From: Acanthornis magna
Lineage: Eukaryota > Chordata > Aves > Passeriformes > Acanthizidae
NCBI GenBank assembly: GCA_036785705.1
Contig: JAWUZG010000056.1
Span: 13,896,001 to 13,960,000, forward strand
Direction of reading: 5' to 3'
DNA: 64,000 nucleotides
Below the pieces are notes generated by a model, which did not search any database, was not told where the DNA came from, and saw only the letters and a program-made list of their open reading frames with translations. This document shows positions 37,256 to 50,200 of this stretch, piece by piece (within the stretch, counting starts at the first letter, position 1; each line of letters starts with the position of its first letter). The position numbers were made by a program, and so were the translations under genes.

Positions 37256-40200
37256 ATGACATTCCTGCTTTCCATGTATAACCTGATTCCAGCCACACAG
37301 GCTGGGGTGAGGTTCTTTGGGTAATGCTCGGTGTGATGCTGTGGGTAATTGCTCTCTCAAATAGGCAGATGGTGGATCCTGACTGAAATTACAGAGCACA
37401 AAATTGCAGTCTTGTTTAGAAACATCCCTGTGAAAGCATATTCACCTCTGCAGAAAGGCTGGCACGCATCTTCCAGGGGTAAGGCAGAGTTTGTCTTTGA
37501 GTTTTAGAGGTCAGCTGCTGCAGAAAGGCAGTGATGGATTTGTGGGGACTCTGTCCTAGCAGAGACTGGAGAAAAGAGAGGTTTCTAGAGGGAAAGCAAA
37601 GTTCCCATCTGATCAAGGCAGGCTGTATAAGCCTCACAGCATCGGCATAGTTTAGGTAAGGGACCAGTCAAGATCAGACAGGGAGACTGAAACATTTGGT
37701 ATTTCCAAATAAATAATGAACTGCCTAGAAAACTCTTGAACTGACTTAGAGGATATGATCCCAAAGTAAGGAATGCTTTATAGTGGTAACGAAATAGGTC
37801 TATGTGCTCCAGTTTTGTTGTGATTTTGTCTAAATATTTCTTGTCTATGTGAATTAAAAGCAATGTGACTTCTGAATCTCTTCACAAAAGTGTGTTTGCT
37901 TTCATCCACCCTGTGCCCTTTCCAGTTCACACCGGAGTCTGAAACATGGGAACCCCACCAATTTGGGGATATAAAGAGCCTAAGATACAGGATGTGAGGA
38001 GTAAATACTGAGCTCTTGGTGGCCCACACACTGTTGGTGTGGGCTCTTCCTTCCGTGGCTCAGACTGCGTGATCTTTTTGGGGCTATTTTAGACTGCTCA
38101 TCTATTTTTGTAGCTTGAGTTGTCAGTATCTCCTATTTTAGAACAATATTTGAGTCAGTTGGGCATGGAGGATTATTTGATGTTTACAGGGAGGAAAAAA
38201 ACTCTTAACATCTTTTATTCCATTTTTGATCACTTTGTTAATTTTTCCCCAAGTCCTCGTATCTCTGATGTTACTGGAAGAGAGTGGCTGGAGCAGCTGC
38301 TCTCCTGCAGACCCAGCGCTTGCCAAATGGCCTGCATGATCGGCAGCAGGCTGTGTGGGCTCGCAGTGAGAAGATGTTAGATTTGGATTTTCTGTTGATT
38401 TTATAGGCATTTGTCAAGTATCCCTTAGGAAGCATGTAACAAGGCAGAGGAGGGGAGTGCCTGTGTGTGGTAATGTCCAAACTATTCAGCGTAGGTTTTT
38501 TTGTGTCCAAGGTTTGAGACGAAAAAAAAAAAAAAATTGTTTATGCTTTCCCTTGCCAACTGATCTTCTTCCTTCCCATCCAAACTTCTCTGCCTCCTGT
38601 TTCAGTCAAATCTAGTGTAAATATACTCATCTCTGCTTCTGATTAAAAACAGTTTGCACCTATTAACTTGGGCTGCTCAGACAGAGAACTGTAATTTTCT
38701 AAGCTCTTTTTCTTGAAATGGGAATTTCAGTGTATGTTGTCATTTTGACTCTAACTTTGAATGTATCCTTTGAACCATTTAGATAAATATACTAAAAGAG
38801 AACAAAAGTTAAAGACTCAAGCCTCACAATCATGTAGATTTAATTTCTCTATGTAATCAGGCCTAATATTTGCCTGGCATTGAATTGTCTTTTGAAAATA
38901 GATGAGCATTTGTCATTTTTTTTCCTGTTAAAAATGTACAAGTTTGACTTGTGAGCTGTCAGCACATGAAGTAAGTTTACTTCAGGAATTGTTCATGGAT
39001 GACTAGATTCTTTTCTTAATGAAAAATTGCCTTGAATAAAGTATATGTTGGAGGGATATGAAATGTTTAATTAATTTGACAACGAATTTTGGGTTAAATG
39101 TGTTCAGTGGTCCCACATTGGCATTTTGCAAACATGACTACACCCTCATCATCGCATTAACACAGGAATAATCTTACTGCACAAAAATTCAGGGATAGTG
39201 AAATGATGTATTCTTTCCATTCATCCTAGACTGTGATCTGGGATTATTGCGGGAACCAAGTACGAAAAACAAAAAGCTGGGCATCGTGAGTAGAGTTTTA
39301 AGGTATCAAATAGAGCTGCAAACTTCATGTTCTGGTAGATGTGATGAGCCAGTACTGGATAAATAAACTGGATAGCAATAAACTGAATTTGGAGATAGGG
39401 GGAGAGAAGTTCTTTGTGGTTTAGCTTTAACTTCTCCATGCTGTCCTTTTTCTCCTCCTGTCCTTTTTGTCAAATTACTGTTTTGCTCCAAAGCTTGTAT
39501 GAGACCTTGTCTCAAACACTGCTCTGGTCAACCACATTCACAGAAGTTTAAACTTGAAAAGACACAAATTAGTGCTACCAGGGTATTTAGCAAAATGGAT
39601 CCATCTCTTGCAAGAGGTGACCCATAGAGTATGGCTTGGCCAACCCTCGGGCTGGGAGGGAGATTTTGGAGTGGGGAGTGAAAGAGAAGCCCATGGGCAC
39701 TGAACAGAGCAGGCTTTTGTGCCAGAAACTGAAGAAGAACCTGGGGAACAGAGAAGTAGGGCAAAAACTTTATTACTTCAAGAAAGAAGTTTGATAGGTT
39801 TTTAGAAGTTTTGTAGGTTCTGGGGGACTTGAACTAATTATCAAAGAAGTCCTTTCTATCTCTGTGTTCCTTTGTGTCCTAGATCTTAGTAAAGGCAACC
39901 GTGTGTCTCTTTGTGAGGGTCTGTCTTTTTTCTTCTGCTTCAAGAGACTCCTATCTCCTAGAAGGCTGCAAGTTATTAGAGGCATGGGAGCATATAGTGT
40001 GCTTCAATGAATTTGAAAGCAGAGTATATCAAATATCCTCATGTAGAAAGGCCTTTGAGTGAAGAGTTGTAGCGCAGAATGGAATGTTTTTTATCTGCTG
40101 GATTATCAGCTCAGAGTAGTCCTCAGCTGCACCCTTTTTTTCCAGCAAACAGGAAGAGGTCTATGAAATATTTTCAAGCGCCAAGCTAGGTCAGTAGCAT

Positions 40201-43200
40201 ACACTGAAAACAAGGAGTGTGCCTTTGGCAAGCTGAGTTGTCTAAAGTGTGGCCTGGATTCAGAGAGCAGACACCTGACGATTGCACTTACTTAGCACTT
40301 GACCATAAGTGCGTGGTCCTTTCCAGGAGAAAGTTTTAGAGTTTGACCACAGTGAAATTGCTGTGTTTATGCAATGGAGGCAGCTGTGAAGTGTGCTGTC
40401 TGTTCTGACTTTTATCCTGATCATGAACTGGGATTTTTGGAATGGGGAAAAGTCCCCCACGTCTCTTCCAGAAAAAACAACATCTTGTTTCTGACATTAA
40501 ATTCTCCCCCAGCCACGCACTGCTCACTGAAAAGGTGTCAGCAGGGATGTTGGCTCAAGTATCACCTGAGATCCTTGTGCACCCAGGGTTTTCAGCTCCT
40601 CCTCAGACTGGCTTGAAGCCCTTGTATGAAAGCCCTGCCTGCTTTCTTTCAGTCCATCAGCTCTGTATCTCTTTGGTCTTTGGGTAGCAATCCTCTGCCA
40701 AGAACCCAAACCTCCATTCCACTTTGGATCCCACAGAAGGTTGTTCAAAGTGAAGTGTTTGGGGTAAAGGGTTTTGGGGTGAAGGGACAGGCATTTTGTA
40801 CAGAATTGGTTCAGTGCAAGACTGAGGAGAAACAAAACACTCTTTATTCACATACAGGTGGATCAAGTATGTGGCTTTCTTTCATCTTTTCCTGGGGAAA
40901 TATGTCCTCTGATAAGGGGAGGTGTGTGTCTATTACAAGACAGCTTTATGTTATGCAGGGCAAATGGGATGACATTGTGCATCAGCAATGAGCTCAAGCA
41001 GGAATATCAGAGGTCCCAAATGCTTTAGATGAATTACCCTTGGAGAGTGGCCATTACCCTCTCCACACGTCACGGGTGTTGATGTACAGAGGTTTAACCC
41101 AGCATTCTTCTGTCAGGTCATCAATATATGACATTGAATCTGCATCAAAGCTGGATACAGAGTGAAGTTTTCTTAAAATCAATGTGAAAAAAAAAAGCCA
41201 CTAAACCATATTTCTTTGAGACAAGAGCAATGAAAAAACACGCTTTGCTGCGTAAGGGTCCTGTCTTCTCCGTGTTTTGTGTCATATCAATCTTGGCTTT
41301 TGCTATTTCATTAAAATTCCCAAGCGGTCAGAAGGTTGTTGCTTAATAGATTTAGCATTGGCTGGCTACATCAATACTGTGTTTAGTCACATTTGTTTTA
41401 CTGGGGACATCTGTGCAAAGAGTTTAGCAAATATATTCATTCATTTGAGAGGAACCTGGTGCACTTTGGACCTTGACTGGATGGTGGTCTTGTGTACCTC
41501 AACATTTCCTTCAGTTAAGAGGCAACTTCAGGGAGTGTTTTGCCTGAAGTGCCTCTGTAGGTCGAAATATTTATTGCAAAAAGAATTTCAGCTTTTCTTC
41601 CAACTGCTAATTTCCTTTGCATGGTCCTGTATGGGGAATGGGATGTGATACAGAATGTACAGTTCATTCTGTGAAAATATGGATATGATTTTTGTCTTTC
41701 TGTGTCGACTCAGAAGAGGGAAATGCCCCAAATATCAGAAATGCCTGTGAGATGAAAATCTAGACTGTTTTTCTGATGGTGACCTTGCAGCAATGTGGGT
41801 GTGGCAGGCGCTGCTGTCTTCGTGTTAATCCCAGGGTTATGGGCAGTCTTGCTCGGTGGTTGAGCCCCAGTAAGCTATTAAGAAGCTTTCAGAGAATGCA
41901 GGCATTAGTATTCAGTGAGGATATAAAGCATCATCAATAAAGGAATAATATTGATTATGTCTCTTTGAGGCGCTTACCTGCAGATATTTTCACGTTTAAT
42001 TTGAATATTCCTTTCCTCCCCTTTTTCCATAAGAAGATGTTAACATTCTTAGGAAAGATAACTTGTTTTAGATGCATCTATCAGAACTGTTCTTGGAGTC
42101 AAATCCATGTGAGATCATCAGGTCTGTAGCAAAAGGTGTTTGGGTGACAGAAGAAACCTGATCTTTCTGACACTGAGGTTCATCCTACAACCCCAGCCCT
42201 GGCTGCTCACTTTTCCACAGCTGGAGAGAGCATTCAGGCAATCTTTGGGAACAGCAGAGACTGGGGCAAAGTACCCAGAGAGAAAAAAGAAATAGATGCA
42301 AAATGAAATTAGTACACCTGTCTGTCTCTCAGGGTTGTGGGGGGAAGCTGAACAGAATCTGAACTCTGGCCCAAGAACAGGGTGCAGTGAAAATGTAGAG
42401 TATTTCAGGCTCTTTTGCCTGTTTTCTTGTGGGCACAGTTGAGACATGCCACCGATGTAATCTCCATGCAGTCGTGGGTCTTAGAATTACCCTGTACCTT
42501 TTGTTGAACCACACTGCCTTAGCACGGTGCCAAAACTGTAAGGGAGTCTTTTGTTTGACTTATTTTTCAGGTTTTTTTTCCTTTTTATCCAAATGAAAAT
42601 GCAATGGAGTCTGGCCATTTCATACTCTATCGTTCTTCTTTTATGCTTTTTCCCCTCTGAAGAAAGTCAAAAGCTAAAATATCTGTATGAATGTTTAGTC
42701 TTAGGCTGAGTTATAATTGCACATCTTTTTCCAGACAGTTCGAACACTTAGAATTAAATATGCCAAATAAATCTGACTCTCAAACTTTATTTGCACTGCA
42801 CTACTTCCTGCCCTGCTCAATTTAAGAATAGCAGCAGCAATAGTAATGACCCTATTGAAGAAGTTTCCCAAGCAACCCCTATTTACAAATACAAACAGAG
42901 GTGGAAATTATTTGTTGCTGATTTAAAACGTACTGTGTGAAAAAACCTGCAGACACACCCAGAATGTTTGATTCGGCTCCAGCTCTTAAAATGAAGAGTC
43001 TTTTCCCCAAACGATTTTTTTGAGTGCAGAATACCACAATATCAGGCTCAAATGCTCAGAAACATTTCTTTTCCTTTTTCTATCAATTTAGCTCTGTGTC
43101 ACATTTTTTTTCCTTGTGTGTTATGCTCCTGAAAGATGTAAGAAAGAAATATATCCCAAGGAATATAAAGAGGCCTTCCCACTATCTGTTGCTTCTGTTG

Positions 43201-44475
43201 TAACTGGATGAAATGAGTTGAGAAATGTGTACCTGAAATACATGGTAATTCAGCTGCAAAATTAATTACTGGGGGGAATCCAGAATTAGGATATTGTGAT
43301 ATATACTGGACATCTACATCTCTGCAGACACACTGGCAATGAAGTACATTCTATTCTGTCACAGCAGAATCCAAGACTTAAATCTCAGGCTAAACCTGTT
43401 GCTGGGACATCCTCTTGGAGCAGCGACCTCAAATCAAATTCTTTTGTCTCAGCGTCACTGATATCAGCAGAACCATTTATCATTTAATTTGGAAAACTGA
43501 ATGAAAGCTTTAATTTCCAAACAAAATTTTGTTTTCATTCTGTAAATTTTAGGGGTTTTTTTGCCTTTTTTTGAAGGGGGGAAAAGCAAACAGGTGAAAT
43601 AACAGAAACCTTTACGATGTGTTGACAATGCTGCCTGTGGCAGTTGGCCTGAGGACCTTCTGGTGCCAGTCCATTTGGCCCTAGAAAAGAGTCTAATCAC
43701 TTTGGCAGCTCTTCTGTTTTGAGGCTGGAGGTCTGCAAAGTGTTTTTTTACCTGCCCCTTTCCTGGGAGCCGCAGCATCCTTTGCTGTGTGTACTCTCTT
43801 GTGGTGAGAGCAGAGCTTTGTGATCAGTTTAGTGCAGTGCTTGTTACTGTTGTTATTTATCGGTCCTAAATGAATTCCACATAGGTCTCTATAACTGGTA
43901 AAGCTTTGGATGAGAAAATAGGTAATAGCTGGAGTTCCTAGTACACTGCTGAGGATGCAGAGTTGGTCCTTGTGAGAATCCTCTTCCCTTTCAGCCCTTG
44001 GGCAGAAAACCCTTTGACTGTTTTGGTATAGAAAGGGTAGAGCAACATTGGGAAAGAAAGTGACCTTTCCCTTGTCTTGTGAAATCACTTGGTTCCTATT
44101 ATACCTTGTTTTTTCCTTACTCATTTCTGCCATGGTTTATGTGAGTGCCTCTTCTAAATGCCAGAGCAGCAATAGCCATTTTAAATATGGTTGCAATTTC
44201 ATGCCCCCAAATTTCCTCCGTTATCTTTAATCTTTGATCATTACAGTCCCTCAATGTAGCTTTTGGTAAGCTGCAGTTTTTTATGTTACTGCTGTTTAGA
44301 ATTAACTGGTCTGCTTCCTAAAAAGCCAAATGTTTAATCAATACATATCCTACTGTGTATAATAAATACATTTCTGCCATCACTTTTGAAGAGAGAACGC
44401 TTTTGCTTTGAGCCAAATAGTTTACAAAATGGCAAGCAAGGTTTTTTTATTGTTGGGCTGGTTGTTTTTTGGGGG

Positions 44476-44505
44476 TTTTTTTTTTGTTTTTTTTTTTTTT
44501 TTTTT
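44476..44505 (+). repeat. T10-G-T19 run
   Basis: Homopolymer T interrupted by a single G at 44486. Confidence 0.95.
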
Positions 44506-45030
44506 AATAGATACTTAATGAGATAGGCCCAACCGGTGGATCAGAGCAGAGAAATGGTATTGAAATTCAGGGGTGGGGTGGGGGGAGAAGTCTTTTACAT
44601 GAATTAGTTAATTTTGAACATTTGTTACATTAGCATTCGCTCCACTTCAGCTGATTCATCTCTTTGGATTGCATTTGTTTGCTGGGTAATAATTTGATAA
44701 CGTTGCAATAAACTAAACATTAAGAAGTGTTTTCGTGTGCTGGAGTGTGCAATAGGTAGGTAAAGTCGTTGTTTGTGGCTCTTTTCCTAAACTTTGGAAG
44801 AAAAATCCCATTTTAGACTTGTAATAACGGAGGCTGATTACTTCTCATCAGCTCACTGGCTTCCAGGGCAGAATTTTCAGACTGGTTATTGCGTGCACTG
44901 CTCTACTATAAAGTACAAGGTCTGAAAATTAAAGTTGGACCATAAGAGATTTAATCTGCAATTTTATAGGTTTCTAATCCAATGGTTGTTTGGTATTTCA
45001 GGCTCGTATATTATCAGGGTTTGGGGGAAG

Positions 45031-45145
45031 TTGTTTTTTTTTATTTTTTTTTTAAATTTTTTTTTTATTTTTTTTTTGGTTTTGTTTTTTTCTTTTTTGT
45101 TTGTTTTTTGTTTTGTTTTGGTTTTGGTTTTTTTTTCTTCTAGTG
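45031..45145 (+). repeat. T-rich low-complexity block upstream of exon K
   Basis: About 115 nt that is almost all T with scattered G, A and C (TTTTATTTTT, TTTGTTTTTT, GTTTTGTTTTGG). It ends about 105 nt before the exon K acceptor. It may act as an extended pyrimidine region for that exon, whose own acceptor is weak (ACTATAG). The role is inferred. Confidence 0.85.
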
Positions 45146-45251
45146 CTTGAATTATATTTATTTATTTGTTTGCAATGTCTTTAAATTATATTGAGGATTA
45201 CAGCTGGGAAAATATTGATGCTTTTTCTCCCCTCCCCACCCCAAACTATAG

Positions 45252-45353
45252 ATTAGAAATGGTAAACAGAGTTGTTACACACTGAAGAATAAAGACTTGG
45301 AACGTGCTTCAAAAGGAGTAATTTACTTGGAGCTGGATGTCCTATTTAATCCT
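45252..45353 (+). CDS. MCTP2: MCTP2 exon K: end of third C2 domain
   Basis: 102 nt (34 codons), phase 0 on both sides. It encodes [20 protein letters not shown], then [14 protein letters not shown], the last strands of C2C. The acceptor (ACTATAG) is purine-rich next to the AG, and a long T-rich block lies 100-220 nt upstream. The donor is GTAAGT. It follows exon J after an intron of about 9.1 kb. Confidence 0.95.
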
Positions 45354-46248
45354 GTAAGTTAAAGTATTTTCTTTTTGCTTATCACTGTAAGAAAAGCCCG
45401 AATGTGCAAGGACGAGGGTGGGGGTAATGCTTTAAAACCAGGAGCCAAGGTAGAAAAGTCCTGTCCTCATTGTATTGGGTAGTGGAGGGATGTTTGATGT
45501 CCTGAGTGAAGAAGATTTGGGCTATCAGAGCTGTGTCCCCTCCAGCTGGTTGGGACAGAAAAGGGACATTTCTGGAGGGATAAATAACCACAAATGCCCG
45601 AGGAAGGAGGTGCTGATTGCTGCGGCCACGGCTTCAGTTGCAGCAGCCAAAAAAGGGCGTTCATCTTATTACACATTACTTTTAACACCTACTTCTTCCC
45701 CAAAACGCTGACCCACGATGTTCTGTTCCCAGGGTGTTGACAGGAAAATTAATGAGGCATGGACACAGTGCTGCGTGGTTTTTAGGTGGCCGAGTCAGTC
45801 TCAATCGTTTATGCCCTACAGCCTTTTACTGAGTTTAACTCCTATTTATTAAGGCCACAGCTCTGCTCCTGCTAAACTGAGTCAAGCCTTGCCCAATTTA
45901 ACTTGTCTGCATTTTCCTTAGCAGGGAATCATAGAATAGTTTGGGTTTGAAAGAGCCCTAAAGCTCATCTCATTCCACCTGGGGCACCTTTTCCTACACC
46001 AGATCTGAGTCCTGTCCACCTGAACCTTTCCAGAGGTGGGACATCCACCCTCTCTGGCCAACCCATGCCAGTGCCTCACTATCCTCATTGTGGAAAATAT
46101 CTATTAAAAGCAGCTCCTAAGTCACACAGAGTCTGAAAAGAGTGAGAGATGCTGAAATTCCCGATCTTCCTGAGCAGTGCTGGTGACATGAAACTGAAGT
46201 AACTCATTTAAAACTACATGATGTTATTTTTATTATTTTTTTTTCTAG
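45354..46248 (+). other. MCTP2: Intron K-L
   Basis: 895-nt intron containing an antisense CR1 fragment at 45927-46106, which ends about 140 nt before exon L. Confidence 0.88.
45927..46106 (-). repeat. CR1 LINE 3' fragment, antisense
   Basis: It begins AATCATAGAATAGTTTGGGT, the reverse complement of the CR1 tail. CCTAAAGCTCATCTCATTCC, CCAGAGGTGGGACATCCACC and CAACCCATGCCAGTGCCTCA follow. About 180 nt, and the only CR1 in the window opposite to the gene. Confidence 0.93.
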
Positions 46249-46323
46249 ATAAAAGCAAGTATTAGAACATTCAAGCCCCGAGAAAAGCGCTTTACTGAGG
46301 AGAACCGCAAATTTTCTAAAAAG
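46249..46323 (+). CDS. MCTP2: MCTP2 exon L: post-C2 basic linker
   Basis: 75 nt (25 codons), phase 0 on both sides. It encodes IKASIRTFKPREKRF, then TEENRKFSKK, a basic stretch between C2C and the membrane region. The acceptor follows a run of T (TTTTTTTTCTAG). The donor is AAG/GTGAAA, weaker than its neighbours. Skipping this exon would keep the frame. Confidence 0.94.
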
Positions 46324-47111
46324 GTGAAAATTGTGTCTGGGCTAAGCTTTTGCATCTGTTTGGGAAAGATTTAAATTGCTGTAGCATGGTTGCAAGAACA
46401 AAACCTATTTATGCTTAAAATGCTGAACACATGTAAATTCAGTGTATTTCTGTATATATTAAAAGGTTTGTTTGTGTTAACATGAAATTGCTTTCTGATC
46501 TAGCTTGCATCAGTAGTTCTGCTTTGTGCTTCAGAGTGGGGAAAATGATAGCTGTGGATTTTGCACAGTTCGCAGCACTTAAAGCTCAACGAGAGCCTTA
46601 TTCCCTTCTTCAGGAAGGAAGAAACCAGGGCTAAATTCCTTATGTAAAAAGTCCGTAGGATTTTAAAACAATGGCCATTATTCTTTTTAAAATAGAGAGG
46701 CCCTATAATAAGTCTAAAAATCCCTATTTATTTCTATGGACTAGTCCAAAACACGTAGAAAAGAGGTTCAGACTACATTTTCTCTGTCCCTTTTCCTGAG
46801 ACATTGATGTATTTTAAGAACTGAAAGAGGATAAAGGTAGGTTTGTCTTTTATTTAGTTTTGGCATCAAGATGAGCCTTTTTTCTTTTTTTTTTTTATTG
46901 TAAGGGATGAGGAAAATCTGGAAGGTTTGGGTGTGATCAGAAAGCAGACAGGAGCTGGCGAATGTGTCTGAAATAGAGGCTTTATTTGTAATATGTGCCC
47001 TGGCGTGCATTTGTAGCTTAAATTATCCCTGTTTCTGAAGCAATAGTAGGATATTAGTGTGTTTGATTAAACTCCTCTTCTCCTCCCCTCCTCCCACTCA
47101 ATATTTATCAG
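46324..47111 (+). other. MCTP2: Intron L-M
   Basis: 788-nt AT-rich intron; no repeat or gene seen. Confidence 0.88.
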
Positions 47112-47231
47112 ATCTTATCAAGAAATGTTGATCGCGTGAAAAAAATCACCATGGCAATATGGAATACAATACAATTCCTTTGGAGCTGCTTTCTCTGGGA
47201 GTCCACGGTGAAGAGCCTGATAGCATTTGTG
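47112..47231 (+). CDS. MCTP2: MCTP2 exon M: start of C-terminal membrane region
   Basis: 120 nt (40 codons), phase 0 on both sides. It encodes [19 protein letters not shown], then [20 protein letters not shown]. It begins the conserved C-terminal block shared by MCTPs. The hydrophobic end (LIAFV) should continue into the first transmembrane segment on the next exon, which I did not find in the window. The acceptor is ATATTTATCAG and the donor GTAAGT. This is the last exon I can support. Confidence 0.95.
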
Positions 47232-50200
47232 GTAAGTGGATTTCTTCTTTTGTTGCATGAGGCTAAGTGATGTAAGATCTGGAGAGTTCCCGTGCCTTCC
47301 TCCCCGCCAGCGCAAAGCCTTTTCTCCTTTGTTGTTTTTGGTGTTTTGTGGCCGTGGGGCTGCAGGGCTGTGGGGTTTCAAGGCAGTTTGGGCCACACTG
47401 GGCCTGATGGGGATGGAAATTAGACCTTCAGGAATGGTTTTTCCTCGCTTGGAGCAGAGGTATTTGCCTCCTGCACCAAGCACTGAGGGCGCCCATGGCC
47501 ATGGAGGGCGATGCCGCCGTGCACGGGCTGTAACTCTCTGGAGACTCTGGAATTTTAAATTATTTTTAATTTGAAACATAGCAGTTGGGGGGTAGGAAAG
47601 GAAGGAGGTGGTGGCCAAGGGGGTGATGGAGGGAGGTGCTTTTGTTCTGGGTGATGTGGTGTGAGCTGATGCGTCCTGTCCCTTCCATCTTCCGTGGCAA
47701 TGAGGCGTCGCTTCACTGCAGGTTATCGATTCCTGCTCTGCCTCTGTTGACATTGCCTGTTGCAAATTTATTCTGCTGACTGCAATAACACATTGTTTAA
47801 AAGAAAAAAAGAAAATAAAGGGGAAGGCTGGTCAGTGAGTTCTACTGCACTCTGCAAGCAAAAAGGAAAGTTCTCCACCTGCCTATCCCGCTTTTCATCT
47901 CTCCCCTTTTTCCTCTTGGTGGTGAACTCCCCATTTGCAGTTTTCTCATAATCCACTCAAGCACAAAAAGATTTTGCCTGCTCTTTATTCTGCGGTGTGA
48001 CATTTTCTTCATGCTTGAAATGTTTGGCATGCCATTAAATGTTGCAGAAATTGTTTTGTGGTGGTCCAGCATGCAGAAAGAAAGTTTTTGAGTTGAGTGT
48101 TTATTAGGCAGTGCAACATCCACATCTCCAAGATTTTCTCCCGTGTTTGCTGTCTGTGAATAGTAAAATGCTTAAAGGCTTTTTAAAGGAAAACACTTCA
48201 GTGTATTTGCCACAGATGAGTAAAGGAGACCGCTCCTGATTGAAAGAAGCTTCAGAGCAAAGACAAAGGAACTGTCTTCATCCTGTGGGTCAGAGGGATG
48301 GCTCACACAGAAGAGTGGGTAGGATGAGAGGGTCTTTTCTCTCTAATTTTTTGCCTTTCTGTTGCTTGAAGTTCATTTAGAACATATCATATTGCATATA
48401 TTATATATAGTTAATGGCTGGAGAGCTGGTGGAGAGCAGAGTAGCGGGTACCTCACTGAAGGAAGTGTGGCAGCAAAAGAGTTCTGTGCTTGTGTCCAAG
48501 GGAATCAGATGGCCATTCATGCTGGGGCTGGAAAGTGAGGATGAAATCCCAGTGACCTTGTCCTACCATCCCTGTACAGCAGGAATCTAAACACATATTT
48601 AAAAAGATTGCTCTTTTTTTGCACCAAAATCCTTGTGAAGTTACAGCCGTCAAGTTCAGTTTTCCAAACCTAGGAAAAGTTTGTAAGGGATGGAGAGGCA
48701 GATGAATAAGAAGGTGGTGAAAATGGGTCTACAGAAAAAGGAATTTATTCCTACTGAAAAGGAGTATGAGCAGGTTACAAGTTACAGGTTGATAACATCT
48801 TTACTGGATACCATAATACTCCTGATTTCCTGAAAGGAAGTGGGTAATGGGAAGGGAATAAAAATACTCAACTCTAAGAATAATTACCACAGGCTTCTTC
48901 TACAACCCAAAATTTAAGTCTATCTGGTTTTTCTCACATGGAAATAATTCAGCTCTGGCACTAAAAATGAAATGCTAATTATATATCTCTCTCTCACTAT
49001 TTCCAGCGTGAGTGTTCATAGTATTGAAAATACGCACACAGCACGGTGGGTGCAGCATCCCTCCCTGCCCAGTCTGTGTGGAAAATCCACTCCTAACGTG
49101 CTGGTTCAAAGATGAGGATGCACAAAGCTTCTTTACCCATTTTTCAGCTGGGTTCATGAAACCCTCCCTGGTAGCTTCGATACCAACCAGGCCCTCAAAC
49201 CAGAAAATGCCTTTTTAAAAATTATTTTTCCTTACAGATGATGTCCCTTGGGCCCCTGGCAATAACCATTTTGATCTTGTGTTTCCCTTGGTTTCCCTCT
49301 ACAGGTAACCCATGCCCCTTCCTCCGAGGGGGAGTAAAGTGAGGGAGGAGGAGGAAGACAAGCAGGCAGTACAGCTGTGGGAGCCTTGTTTTCTTAAGCA
49401 ATCAGACAAAACCCAGACAGATAAAATATTTGTGAAGTTGTCAGAGGACAGAAATAGCCGAGGACATGGCATCTTTCACCTTCCTGTTTTAGTCTTCCCT
49501 CCCCATTAGTGCGACAGCTCGTGTGTGTGACAAGGACATCAGCTGCTTTTGGGGGCTGTAAGAGAAAAAGAGGGACAGGTAAAGAGGGAGCAAACAGAGG
49601 ACAGCACAGGCAGGACACAAGTGAATGAGAAAAATCCTCTCACCCTTTTTCCTCGTTTGTAAGATGCGTCATCCCGAGCTAAATTTCTTTTTTAGGATGT
49701 AGTGGTGAGAGGAGACAGTCCAAGAGCCTGTGAGTAGATGGATTTTTTTTTGTGCTGTAAAAATGTAATCACATTTTTCATCAGCGTTCCTGTGCTTTTA
49801 ATCTGATGATTTTTCATCTGAGTTAATTGTATAGGCACAGAGGACACTGGGCTCTGCTGAAACACATGTAAAATCAGAATTTTTTCAAGTTTAGAGGTTT
49901 AGGGAAGGAGGTTAAAAGGGAGGTGAGATGAAGAGCAAAGTTTCAGTTTTGGTGGTGTTTATCCTGCGCATAAAGGGTTTGGTGCAAATTGTGTTACACA
50001 ACTTCTAGAGAAAACACCTTGGGTCAGAGGAGAGGGTCACACATAAGATTTCTGGGTTTTTCTCATTGCTGGTCTGGTGAGAAAAATGGACACATCACGG
50101 TTGTGTGTGCCTGGGAATATCAGGAATATTCCCACACGTGAAAAACATTGCCTGTAGAGTCGACAGTGTTCATATACCAAGAGATGTCTGTAAGCACTTT

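Larger units (their letters stand above)
36109..45251 (+). other. MCTP2: Intron J-K
   Basis: About 9.1 kb, the largest intron that is complete in the window. It holds a CR1 tail at 37186-37255, T-runs at 44476-44505, and a T-rich low-complexity block at 45031-45145 close to exon K. No exon is expected between J and K. Confidence 0.82.
9208..47231 (+). other. MCTP2: MCTP2 gene body, partial (13 internal exons)
   Basis: Thirteen exons (A-M) read in order on the + strand, and every splice phase matches: A-B 0, B-C 2, C-D 0, D-E 0, E-F 0, F-G 2, G-H 0, H-I 1, I-J 2, J-K 0, K-L 0, L-M 0. Their translation follows vertebrate MCTP2, recognised from the repeated C2 signatures ([29 protein letters not shown]), from RLSESL..NQLWNG and from [13 protein letters not shown]. 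No frameshift or premature stop was seen. The family has three C2 domains followed by a C-terminal membrane anchor. The window covers the end of C2A through the start of the membrane region, roughly half of a protein that is usually close to 880 residues. Choosing MCTP2 over its paralogue MCTP1 rests on recalled sequence similarity, e.g. [21 protein letters not shown] and [14 protein letters not shown]. Confidence 0.95.

Noticed and set aside
47118..47765. 215-codon minus-strand open frame overlapping exon M
   Set aside because: It is partly the reverse complement of a confirmed MCTP2 exon and its donor, and the rest shows no domain.
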